NCBI GenBank assembly: GCA_014055525.1
Contig: WIAH01000017.1
Location: forward strand, 23,715 to 87,714
Origin: Nitrospira sp. CR1.3
Lineage (GTDB): Bacteria > Nitrospirota > Nitrospiria > Nitrospirales > Nitrospiraceae
Length of the DNA stretch: 64,000 nt
Reading direction: 5' to 3'
The notes under the pieces were generated by a model. That model was not told where the DNA came from. It worked only from the letters and a program-made list of their open reading frames with translations, and searched no databases. Each line of letters begins with the position of its first letter. Position 1 is the first letter of the stretch. Positions 44,290-52,404 of the stretch are shown here, piece after piece. The translations under genes were made by a program, and so were the position numbers.

Positions 44290-45830
44290 GCGTGCAACCT
44301 TTCCAAGAGATGATCCCCGACCCGCAGCGCGTTCGCGATGATCGTCAGCGAGGGATTGACCGCGCTGCTGGAGACGAAGAAGCTCGCATCAACAACGTAA
44401 AGATTGTCCAGGTCGTGCGCCTTGCAGTGGACGTCGAGGACGGAGGTCCTCGGATCATGACCAAAGCGAACGGTCCCGCACTGGTGCGCCGTCCCGGCGA
44501 TGGGGATCTTCTTCCCGAGGTAGAGGTGCGTCGGCAACAGATGTTCCTCGCAGCCGATATGATTCATCATGCTCTTCAGCTTGGCGGCGAGGCGCTGATG
44601 CGCTTCCAGGTTGTTTTCTGTGTAGGCCAGCGTGATGCCGCCGTCCTTGCCGATGAGTACGCGGTTGTTCGGATCGGGCAGGTCCTCAGAGGTCATCCAG
44701 AAATCGAGCGAATGTTTGGCCATTTGATCGAGCGCGAAGCCGGGAGCGAAGGCCGGCGCACCGGCCCGCAGCGAATCCAGGTCCTGTTTGCCGATCATAG
44801 AGATATGGCCCATAGGAAAATCCCACTCGGCGGAGGCGTAATAAAAATCGTTCAGTCCGATCGTCTTTTGAAAAACGGTCGGATTCGGTGTTTTCGAGAT
44901 CGCCAGCATGGCTGAGTTGTTGTGACACATATAGTGCCGGCCCACCATGTCCGAAGAATTTGCCAAGCCGTTGGGATGTTTATCGTTCCCGGACTTCAAC
45001 AACAGAGCCGCAGAATTGATCGCCCCGCAGGACACGACAACAATATCGGCTTTGTACGTTTCCGTTTCTCCATTTCGTTCCACCATCACCCCAGTCACCT
45101 CTCGTCCGGTGCCTCTCGTCTCTAGCCTCGCGACCTTTGCGTTCGTGAGCAGCGTGACATTGGGATACTTCAAGGCCGGGTCGACGCACACGATTTGCGA
45201 ATCGGCCTTGGCGTTTACCAGGCAAGGAAACCCGTCGCAGGTATTACAGCGAATACAGGTGCCTTGCTCCTTTTGGCGTTCATTCAACATGATGCCGACC
45301 GGCAGGTGAAAAGGCCTGTAGCCGCACTTCTGCCAATCCTCGTGCAATTCCTGGATGCGGGGTTCGTGCGTCAGGGCGGGGTACTTGTAGGGCGCGCTCG
45401 CCTTTGGCTCGGTCGGATCTTCTCCGCGATTCCCGTGAACGTGATAGAGGTGCTCTGCCTGCGTGTAATAGGGTTCTAGGTCGTCGTAAGCAATCGGCCA
45501 TTCCGGCGAAATGCCGCCGTGGTGCTTCACTTCCTCAAAATCCTGTGCGCGCATACGCAGCAGCGCCGCGCCGTAGACTTTCGAATTCCCGCCGACGTTG
45601 TAATGGATGCCGGGATGGAAGGCATTGCCGTCCTTGTCGCGCCAGGTCTCCTTGGCCTTGTATTTGTTGTCGATGAAGACGGCCTTGGAGCTCCAGTTGT
45701 CCTTTTCGCGCGGCAGGTAGCCACCCCGCTCGAGCAGCAGGATTTTCTTGCCCGACGGCGCGAGCTTGTAGGCAAGCGTGCCGCCGCCGGGACCGGTACC
45801 GACGATGATGATGTCGTAATGAGACGGCAT
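44286..45830 (-). CDS. GMC-family flavin oxidoreductase with a Cys cluster
   Basis: 514 residues from the ATG at 45830 (MPSHYDIIIVGTGPGGG, the FAD motif); upstream in-frame sequence lacks family similarity. GMC signatures include HYNVGGNSKVYGAALLRMR and the C-terminal active-site block DASFFVSSSAVNPSLTIIAN. A segment CIRCNTCDGFPC places Cys at about residues 192, 195, 198 and 203, a C-x2-C-x2-C-x4-C array that could hold an iron-sulfur cluster. No signal peptide is seen. Substrates of this class are sugars and alcohols. Upstream are two SMP-30 lactonases, which fits oxidation of a sugar to a lactone. Confidence 0.88.
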   Translation of the reverse strand: MPSHYDIIIVGTGPGGGTLAYKLAPSGKKILLLERGGYLPREKDNWSSKAVFIDNKYKAKETWRDKDGNAFHPGIHYNVGGNSKVYGAALLRMRAQDFEEVKHHGGISPEWPIAYDDLEPYYTQAEHLYHVHGNRGEDPTEPKASAPYKYPALTHEPRIQELHEDWQKCGYRPFHLPVGIMLNERQKEQGTCIRCNTCDGFPCLVNAKADSQIVCVDPALKYPNVTLLTNAKVARLETRGTGREVTGVMVERNGETETYKADIVVVSCGAINSAALLLKSGNDKHPNGLANSSDMVGRHYMCHNNSAMLAISKTPNPTVFQKTIGLNDFYYASAEWDFPMGHISMIGKQDLDSLRAGAPAFAPGFALDQMAKHSLDFWMTSEDLPDPNNRVLIGKDGGITLAYTENNLEAHQRLAAKLKSMMNHIGCEEHLLPTHLYLGKKIPIAGTAHQCGTVRFGHDPRTSVLDVHCKAHDLDNLYVVDASFFVSSSAVNPSLTIIANALRVGDHLLERLHA

Positions 45831-45989
45831 GAGCGTGAGTCGAGTTAGGGCGAGAGCTCTTACAGGATCGCGGAAGAGATGAGGACGGCAGGACTTCTCT
45901 GTTCTTGTGCTACCGCATGACCACAGCAAGTTTCTCATCTGCTCGACGCCGAAATTCGTTCCTTCTCAAGCGTCGCTTGAATGGAGGGT

Positions 45990-47000
45990 TCAATATCCTG
46001 CCCCTTTCGTCGACAGCCTGACTCGATAGACAGCACTGCCGCCGGTGATGAACAACGTGCGACCGTCTTCCCCCCAGGCGACGTTGGACGTGGGCTGGCC
46101 GGTTTCGATAGCGCCCAGCAAGGTTCCATCCGGTGCGATGACACTGAGCCCCCCTGGGCGCGCACCGAAAATATTTCCGTGCTCATCGACTTTGAACCCA
46201 TCCGGCCCGAAGAAGGGATCCTTGCGCCAGCGGGTCGCGTCAAAGAACAGGCGGCCGTTCGTCACGGTGCCGTCCGGCTTCACATCGTAGGCCAGCCAGG
46301 CCGCCCGCCTCGGATCGACATCGGAGATGTACAGAGTCTTTTCATCAGGCGAGAAGGCAATCCCGTTCGGCGCCTTGATGTCGCTGATGAGCAGGCTAAC
46401 AGTTCCGTCTCTCGCGAGCCTATAGACGCCCTGGATTGCTGCCTTGTCAGGATCGTCGAATGCCTTCGGTAGTCCAAACGGAGGGTCGGTGAAATAGAGA
46501 TCCCCGTTCGATTTGAACACCAGATCGTTCGGACTGTTGATTCGATGACCGTCGTAGCGGTCGGCAAGTGTGACAATGTGTCCGTCGGCTTCGAGTCTTC
46601 CGATTTGACGATCACCGTGTCGACACAGGACAAGCCGTCCGTGTGAGTCGAACGTCAGCCCATTGGAGCCGGGCTCCTTACCTGCGAAGGGTTTCGAGCC
46701 GCTGTAGCCGCTGTTTTTGAGAAATAGGCTCGCTCCCTCGCCCGGCTTCCATTGATAGACCGCGTTCGCCGGAATATCGGAGAAGAGCAGATAGCCCCCT
46801 TGCTTGTTCCAGACCGGTCCTTCCGCCCATGTGAACCCAGCGGCAATTTGCTCCAACTTCGCGTCCTGCGGCACCAATTTGTCGAAGCGCGGGTCGAGAC
46901 GGATGATCGTGGCTGTGACTGTCTCAGCCTGGGCCGCTCCACCGTCCAACAGAACAAGGCATACGATGACGGCCCACAACCCTGATGATATCTGCTTCAT
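45990..47000 (-). CDS. Exported SMP-30/gluconolactonase-like protein
   Basis: 336 residues from the ATG at 47000, with a signal peptide (MKQISSGLWAVIVCLVLLDG). The beta-propeller has the SMP-30 signatures: FTWAEGPVWNKQGGYLLFSD with the metal-binding Glu, PGSNGLTFDSHGRL, RINSPNDLVFKSNGDLYFTD and KAPNGIAFSPDEKTLYISDV. It hydrolyses sugar or other lactones in the periplasm. The start overlaps the stop of a larger paralog (ATGA), so the two are co-translated. Confidence 0.9.
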   Translation of the reverse strand: MKQISSGLWAVIVCLVLLDGGAAQAETVTATIIRLDPRFDKLVPQDAKLEQIAAGFTWAEGPVWNKQGGYLLFSDIPANAVYQWKPGEGASLFLKNSGYSGSKPFAGKEPGSNGLTFDSHGRLVLCRHGDRQIGRLEADGHIVTLADRYDGHRINSPNDLVFKSNGDLYFTDPPFGLPKAFDDPDKAAIQGVYRLARDGTVSLLISDIKAPNGIAFSPDEKTLYISDVDPRRAAWLAYDVKPDGTVTNGRLFFDATRWRKDPFFGPDGFKVDEHGNIFGARPGGLSVIAPDGTLLGAIETGQPTSNVAWGEDGRTLFITGGSAVYRVRLSTKGAGY

Positions 47001-48622
47001 GGCCGTACCCCGGAAATGTTCAATCGAAGCCGATAGATTCCGGTCAACGCCGCGACATAGAGCGTCTTGCCGTCGTCGTCGCCCCAGGCCATGTTGTGGG
47101 GATCTTCGGGCCCTTTGATGAGGCCGAGCTGCTTGCCGTTCGGCGAGAGAACCCACAACCCGCCGGGTCCCGTCGAATACACATTCCCTTGTTGATCGAC
47201 CTTCAGTCCGTCGAGTGCGTCGTTGCCCGGCGCATTCGTCATGTCGAAGAACAGTCTGCCGTTCGACAAGGTGCAATCCTGGTTCACGTCATACCGGAGG
47301 ATGACTTTTTTCTTGTCGTTCCAGTTGTTGACGTAGAGAGTCTTTTCGTCCGGCGACAGCGCAATCCCGTTCGGCGCATCGAGGTCGGTGCTCACCAACG
47401 TCACCTGCCCATCCTTCACGCAATAGATGCCGCTGTAGGGGAGCTCCTTGCGCGGATCGTCGAAAACATTCGGAAGGCCGAATGGCGGATCGGTGAAGTA
47501 GAGTGCACCGTCGGAGCGGTACACCAAATCGTTTGGACTGTTCAACCGCTTTCCGTCGTAGCGGTCGGCGAGGACAGTGATATTCCCTCGTGGCTCGACG
47601 CGGATCACCCGACGGTTCCCATGCTGATTGATCGTGAGGCGACCTGTGCGATCGAGCGTAAGTCCGTTCGAGCCAGGCTGATGATACTCCCCGACGTTGA
47701 AGCTGCTGTACCCGCTCTTGGTGCGAAAGACGGACACCTGCCCTTCAGGAGTCCAACGATAGATGACGTTGGCATTGGGATCGCTGAAGAGGAGATAGCC
47801 CGATGTGTTGGCGGCGGTCGGGACCCAGACCGGCCCCTCCGTGAAGAGAAAGCCACCAGCGAGCTTTTCGAGCTGGGTGCCTGGGGTGATGATCTGATCG
47901 AGCGCCGGATCGGTCTTGACGATCTCCGTCTTCACGAACCGGGTCGGTCCAATAAGGTTGGTTTTGTAAAAGTCGAGCGTGGCTGAGCGCACCCAGATGA
48001 AGTTGCCCGGTGGATTGGACAGAGGGCCGTTGATGCCGAAGACGGCAAGCTGAATCTTCTGCCCCGGCCGCGCGTCTTTCGTGAGTACGACGCGATTGGG
48101 GGCGTTGAACCCTTTGATCAGTTGCCCACCCGGTTGGCCCAGCACGAGCGGCAGTTTTCCATCGACCCACACCTCCGCATAGTCGTCGATGGCAATTTCG
48201 AACACGATGGTCGAGCCGGTCGGATCAAACGAGCCGATCCTCTCAGGGATTGTCACGCTCGTGCGGTACCAGTTGAAGCAGAGGCGACCGGCGGCGCGCC
48301 GCTCTTCTAATTGAGCCGGCTTGAGCAATTCCCACTTCGAATCGTCGAACTCGGGTGCGCCCGCATGCACATCAATGTCTTGCGTCCGATTGAGTGGACC
48401 GGACGGAGCGAGGTCTGCACCGGGACGATGGTGGTCAACATCGATGACCCTGACGTTGCTGTAGCGCCATTGACCTTCGACAAGCGCGACCCCTTCGTCC
48501 GTTGTCAGATCGACGATCGCATCCGGCCGCACTCCCGGCGCATCTTGCGTGGTCTGTGCGTTCACAATGCCGGTGGCCAGCGCTATGGCCGTGACTAACG
48601 CGACAAGCGTATGTTTGTTCAT
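46997..48622 (-). CDS. Exported SMP-30-like lactonase with an N-terminal jelly-roll domain
   Basis: 541 residues from the ATG at 48622. A signal peptide (HTLVALVTAIALATGIVNAQ) is followed by ~200 residues resembling a galactose-binding jelly roll (STIVFEIAIDDYAEVWVDGK; NRVVLTKDARPGQKIQLAVF), then an SMP-30 propeller (FLFTEGPVWVPTAANTSG; KRLNSPNDLVYRSDGALYFT; DAPNGIALSPDEKTLYVNN). The propeller is clearly homologous to the downstream gene, so this pair looks like a tandem duplication with a carbohydrate-binding domain gained or lost. Confidence 0.9.
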   Translation of the reverse strand: MNKHTLVALVTAIALATGIVNAQTTQDAPGVRPDAIVDLTTDEGVALVEGQWRYSNVRVIDVDHHRPGADLAPSGPLNRTQDIDVHAGAPEFDDSKWELLKPAQLEERRAAGRLCFNWYRTSVTIPERIGSFDPTGSTIVFEIAIDDYAEVWVDGKLPLVLGQPGGQLIKGFNAPNRVVLTKDARPGQKIQLAVFGINGPLSNPPGNFIWVRSATLDFYKTNLIGPTRFVKTEIVKTDPALDQIITPGTQLEKLAGGFLFTEGPVWVPTAANTSGYLLFSDPNANVIYRWTPEGQVSVFRTKSGYSSFNVGEYHQPGSNGLTLDRTGRLTINQHGNRRVIRVEPRGNITVLADRYDGKRLNSPNDLVYRSDGALYFTDPPFGLPNVFDDPRKELPYSGIYCVKDGQVTLVSTDLDAPNGIALSPDEKTLYVNNWNDKKKVILRYDVNQDCTLSNGRLFFDMTNAPGNDALDGLKVDQQGNVYSTGPGGLWVLSPNGKQLGLIKGPEDPHNMAWGDDDGKTLYVAALTGIYRLRLNISGVRP

Positions 48623-48652
48623 AGTATTCACCACGCCAGGCAAGGGGTTCGA

Positions 48653-48715
48653 GGCAAGAGGCTAGGGGTTCGTTCCAAGATTGTGCCCATCGCCTCGCAC
48701 CCCTGGCCTCTAGCC
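48653..48715. repeat. Inverted repeat behind the HbpS-cupin gene
   Basis: GGCAAGAGGCTAGGGGTTCG (48653-48672) pairs with 48696-48715 at 17 of 20 positions, around a 23-base loop. It starts directly after the stop at 48717 on the minus strand and probably ends that transcript. Confidence 0.55.
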
Positions 48716-48716
48716 C

Positions 48717-49631
48717 TCATCGTACTTTAACGACGTAGTAATCAAACGGCGCCTCCACTTCTCTGAACCAGTGCGGGACTCCGTTCGGGATGATTACAAC
48801 ATCGCCCGGCACCAGTTTGCGCGTCTCACCGCCGTTCACGGCCGGCGCCCGGAACTCGTGCGGGCCGATCGTCTTCGTGCCGACCGGCGTCCCGCCGGTA
48901 CTCAACTGCGCCGAACCCTTCAACACATAGAGAATGTCCGTGTCAAACTCATGGATCTCGACGATGCCGGCCTTGTCACGATGGCTGGCGTGAACCATGT
49001 AATTCCTGGCCGCGTGCATCATGGTCTCGTCTTCGCCGACGAGGACTGCGCCCTTGGTGAAGGCAGCGGAAACCTTCTGGCTCTCGATGTAGATCACAGG
49101 CAACGGTGCATGGCCGTTGGTCATGCCGGCCATGTCCATCGAATCCAACGATTTTGCGCCGACGAAGGCCAGCTCTTCATCCTGCTGCGCGCTGGCTGCG
49201 CCGCTGACGCCGATCGCGCCGATAACCTTGCCTTCCCATTCCAACGGAATGCCGCCTTGCAGCGGCGTAAAATTCTGGAGATCGCCGCCAAGGGTCACCA
49301 TGGAGGTCCGTCCGCTCTTGATGGCATCCTCGAAGACCTTCGTCGGTTTCTTGAACAGCGCAGCGGTACGGGCCTTGCCGATGGCGATGTTCGCACTGGC
49401 GGCGAAGGTCTGGTCCAATCGTTCAAGCGCTAGGAGGTTGCCGCCGTCATCGACGACGGCGATGGAGCCGCCCGGAGCGTTGACACGTGTGGCTTCGGCG
49501 ACGGTTGCTGCGATGACCTTCTTTGCGCCGTCGAGCGTGAGACCTCGTTTGTCCGACACCGATTCGGCATGGATGGGGGATGCCGCCAACGCGATCAGCA
49601 GTCCCACCGCTGTTGAATTGAAATATCTCAT
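48717..49631 (-). CDS. Exported HbpS/GlcG-like protein fused to a cupin
   Basis: 304 residues from the ATG at 49631, placed 7 bases after AAGGAG. Signal peptide, then the HbpS/GlcG fold (LTLDGAKKVIAATVAEATRV; SIAVVDDGGNLLALERLDQT; IAIGKARTAALFKKPTKVFE; PLEWEGKVIGAIGVSGA). The last ~130 residues are a cupin (HEFDTDILYVLKGSAQLSTG; ETRKLVPGDVVIIPNGVPHW). HbpS-type domains bind haem or corrin-like ligands, and cupins bind metals or small acids. The fusion is unusual. A single-domain paralog lies directly upstream. Confidence 0.86.
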   Translation of the reverse strand: MRYFNSTAVGLLIALAASPIHAESVSDKRGLTLDGAKKVIAATVAEATRVNAPGGSIAVVDDGGNLLALERLDQTFAASANIAIGKARTAALFKKPTKVFEDAIKSGRTSMVTLGGDLQNFTPLQGGIPLEWEGKVIGAIGVSGAASAQQDEELAFVGAKSLDSMDMAGMTNGHAPLPVIYIESQKVSAAFTKGAVLVGEDETMMHAARNYMVHASHRDKAGIVEIHEFDTDILYVLKGSAQLSTGGTPVGTKTIGPHEFRAPAVNGGETRKLVPGDVVIIPNGVPHWFREVEAPFDYYVVKVR

Positions 49632-49671
49632 GACCATTCTCCTTCACTACCTGATCGCGGAAAGCCGCCGG

Positions 49672-50154
49672 CTATGGCTTCGTAAAGGTTACGGCCACCA
49701 CCGCCCCGGCCATGGCGATGTCCTCATCCAGCTGCGGCGTTTCTCCGCTAACACCGATCGCTCCGATGACGTTTCCCTGTATGATGATCGGCACCCCCCC
49801 TTGCAGGGCCACGGCACCGTGCAGAGCCAAAGCGGAGATACGCCCGTTTTTCACTTGGTCTTCGAACACTTTGCTCGGCCGGCGGTAGATCGCCGCGGTT
49901 CTCGCCTTGTCAATACCGACATTCACGCTCGCGACTTGAGCGTCATCCAAGCGCTGCAGCAAGAGAAGACTCCCGCCGTCGTCCACGACGGCGATCACAA
50001 CCCGCGCGCCTTCCGCCTTCGCCTTCGCTTCCGCTGCGGCGGCAATCCTTTTCGCGCCGTCGAGCGTGAGCCCGATTTTCTCGACCAACTGGGCTTCTGC
50101 AACCCCGATCAGGATCGCGACGGCGATCGTCGTTGATATCATTGTTCGAACCAT
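49672..50154 (-). CDS. Exported HbpS/GlcG-like haem-binding domain protein
   Basis: 160 residues. Signal peptide MVRTMISTTIAVAILIGVAE, then one HbpS/GlcG domain: LTLDGAKRIAAAAEAKAKAE, VVIAVVDDGGSLLLLQRLDD, VGIDKARTAAIYRRPSKVFE and GVPIIIQGNVIGAIGVSGET. GGGAGA precedes the ATG. Paralogous to the first half of the next gene, 40 bases downstream. Members of the family bind haem in the periplasm or serve glycolate or diol metabolism; the role here is open. Confidence 0.88.
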   Translation of the reverse strand: MVRTMISTTIAVAILIGVAEAQLVEKIGLTLDGAKRIAAAAEAKAKAEGARVVIAVVDDGGSLLLLQRLDDAQVASVNVGIDKARTAAIYRRPSKVFEDQVKNGRISALALHGAVALQGGVPIIIQGNVIGAIGVSGETPQLDEDIAMAGAVVAVTFTKP

Positions 50155-50253
50155 CGTGTTCTCCCTGAATTTCGGCGGCTTGAGGCAAAGGACAAGAGGC
50201 TGTGGCAGAACTTCTGACCGCCAGCCTCCCGCCGCTCGCCCGTCGCCTTACAT

Positions 50254-50748
50254 TTACCGGCTCATTGCCATGCCGTCGTGTTTCATGCCGCTGTCGGCCT
50301 TCATGCCGCCGCCGTGCGCTTCCCCGGAGGCGGTCATGACCGGCTTCGAGAACGAAGCTTCGCCAAGCAATGCTTCGGCCCAGGCACAGTAAATCTGCAC
50401 CTTGGCGACGTCGTGAACATAGGACGGAATCGTGATTGTGCGGTTGTCCTTCTCTCCGCCGAGGACTCCGCCTTTGATCTTCAGCCGATTGAGCAGATAC
50501 ACGTTCCCCTTGGTATCCACGACCTGCCAGTGGGGAGCCGGAGTATCGGGGATCTTGAAGTCATCCGACCAGGTCAACGTGTCGTTGTTGCCGGATCGCG
50601 CATGACTCGCCGTGCCGCTGTTGGCTTTCGCGCCTTCGAACTTCGACGTCGTGTGGGCGTCGGCGGCGAATCCCTGGCCGGCGGCGAAGACGCCCGTCGC
50701 AAGAACCATCGTCAGGAAACCCAGCTTGGACGAACTGATCGCGTTCAT
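50254..50748 (-). CDS. Exported protein with a Met/His-rich tail, unknown function
   Basis: 164 residues from the ATG at 50748 (AAGGAGG 6 bases upstream). Signal peptide (LGFLTMVLATGVFAAGQGFA). The core has PAPHWQVVDTKGNVYLLNRL, DNRTITIPSYVHDVAKVQIY and CAWAEALLGEASFSKPV, a conserved-looking beta domain I cannot name with confidence. The C-terminus HGGGMKADSGMKHDGMAMSR could bind copper or another soft metal. It lies between the aquaporin and the HbpS genes on the same strand. Confidence 0.72.
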   Translation of the reverse strand: MNAISSSKLGFLTMVLATGVFAAGQGFAADAHTTSKFEGAKANSGTASHARSGNNDTLTWSDDFKIPDTPAPHWQVVDTKGNVYLLNRLKIKGGVLGGEKDNRTITIPSYVHDVAKVQIYCAWAEALLGEASFSKPVMTASGEAHGGGMKADSGMKHDGMAMSR

Positions 50749-50868
50749 AACCATCCTCCTTGTGTGTGTGTGAATGGATCGCCGCGCTTCCGCGCTCAGC
50801 GATGCGGCTCTCCGCCGCACATGGTCGTTGGTCGAGAAGGGAGGCAATTGCTTACAAGAAACGGACGG

Positions 50869-51660
50869 TCAATCCTGAAATGAGCAGCGAAAGATGCACC
50901 GGCTGTCGTTCCGGTGATGGAGTTTTGCGCACAGTACCCCGCGCGCCCCTTTGACGCGCACGTAACTCTCCGCGGCGAGCAACATGCCGGCCAGCGGCGC
51001 CGCGACATAGACCCAGTAAGAAGTCCAGAGCTGGGCCGCCAGCGCCGAGGCGAAGCTCCGCGCGGGATTCATGCTCATGCCGGACAGGGGCGCCTCGATG
51101 CTGATGTAGAAGGCCACCAGAAATCCGGCGGCCAATCCGGTCCATGCGTTGAGATTCGACCGATTCGAGACCATCAGCACGACCAACATCAGCGCGAAGG
51201 AGATGCCGGCTTCAGCGGCAAAGGCGACCCACGCTCCCCCGGTTCCGGGCACCGTGACCACATAATTCACACCGGGGTGTTCGATCGTCATGCCGAGTAT
51301 GCTCGCCGCAATCAGCAGGCCGGTCACGCCGCCGAGGAACTGGGCAACGACATAGCAGATCGCATCCACGCCATCGATTTTCCCGAGCCGGAAAAACGTC
51401 ACGGTCACCGCCGGATTCAAATGCGCCCCGGATCGCTTTCCCCAGGGTGAGTAGATGAGTCCGATCGCGGTCAGCCCCATCGCCACACCGATCAATATTC
51501 GTTTGACCACCGGATCGGGAAACAGGTCATAGAGGGGAGAGTGCGGATAGCCGAGACCCGTCGTCACGACGGCGGCCGAAATCATGAAAATGCCGAGCCC
51601 CGCCGCCTCCATGAAATATTCCGGCCAATGCCGCCTTACGGCATCAAATCGAGCCGGCAT
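50869..51660 (-). CDS. Aquaporin / MIP-family channel
   Basis: 263 residues from the ATG at 51660 (GGAGGACGCGAGG upstream). Six membrane segments with both NPA boxes: SGAHLNPAVTVTFFR and GMSMNPARSFASAL. This is a channel for water or small neutral solutes such as glycerol. The C-terminal tail (GVLCAKLHHRNDSRCIFRCS) carries three Cys and two His and is unusual. First gene of the long minus-strand series that continues into the exported HbpS and lactonase genes. Confidence 0.92.
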   Translation of the reverse strand: MPARFDAVRRHWPEYFMEAAGLGIFMISAAVVTTGLGYPHSPLYDLFPDPVVKRILIGVAMGLTAIGLIYSPWGKRSGAHLNPAVTVTFFRLGKIDGVDAICYVVAQFLGGVTGLLIAASILGMTIEHPGVNYVVTVPGTGGAWVAFAAEAGISFALMLVVLMVSNRSNLNAWTGLAAGFLVAFYISIEAPLSGMSMNPARSFASALAAQLWTSYWVYVAAPLAGMLLAAESYVRVKGARGVLCAKLHHRNDSRCIFRCSFQD

Positions 51661-51867
51661 CCTCGCGTCCTCCAACTTAGCAATTGCACACGCTGACCCA
51701 ACCACCAAAATCTCACTCGGAAACTGAAGTGCTGTAGAGCGTGGCGGCTGTCGCGCCATGCTCGCCGGATCGTGATCTTCATGTTGCGCCTCGCTTGCCT
51801 GATCCTGAGTCGCCCGGCCCGGCCGCTTCTTACGAGACTGACTGTACCGCGACCGATAATCGGCGAT

Positions 51868-52356
51868 TCAGCGGGATGAGATCGAATCGGAGCGGAGTGC
51901 AAGGAGAGGAGCAGACGCATCCAGGAGGTCGGCCAGCCGAATCTTTGCCTGTGCGGCGAAGTAATCCTGTTCCTGAGAAACAGAGCGGGTAATCACACGC
52001 TCGTACAAGACCTGAGCGTCCAGCGGGCGATGGCTCTCCGCCATCACAGTTGCGGCGTGAATAGCGCAGGCTGCCCCGAGCGCGTGGGGATCGACGGACA
52101 CACGGAGCGGTTGACTCTTCGCGTGAGGCCACCAGCCCGCCATCCAGGATGGCGGCGGAACCCCGGCGAGCCCGACGCGCTCGAATCGCTCGACGAGCCG
52201 GTTCAACTCTACGGGATCGGTGGAGACGAGACAGCGTTGATAGTCGTTCCACAAGGGCACGATGGGCGACAACGCGCTGTCCATCGGCCGATCGAACAGC
52301 GCCATCTCATGGCAACCACAAAGTAGAACCGTGAGCAGACAGACCAGCCAACGCAT
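51868..52356 (-). CDS. Lipoprotein of unknown function
   Basis: 162 residues with lipobox LLCGC (MRWLVCLLTVLLCGCHEM). The mature part is helical (LVSTDPVELNRLVERFERVG; AACAIHAATVMAESHRPLDA; QDYFAAQAKIRLADLLDASA). The C-terminal half resembles a single TPR-like helix pair. It lies 48 bases after the cytochrome c peroxidase stop on the same strand and may belong to that operon. Confidence 0.75.
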   Translation of the reverse strand: MRWLVCLLTVLLCGCHEMALFDRPMDSALSPIVPLWNDYQRCLVSTDPVELNRLVERFERVGLAGVPPPSWMAGWWPHAKSQPLRVSVDPHALGAACAIHAATVMAESHRPLDAQVLYERVITRSVSQEQDYFAAQAKIRLADLLDASAPLLALRSDSISSR

Positions 52357-52404
52357 GAAGGTCTGTCGGCGACGGGCGTACGCCCTTACACGGTCTCCGT
52401 CGCA

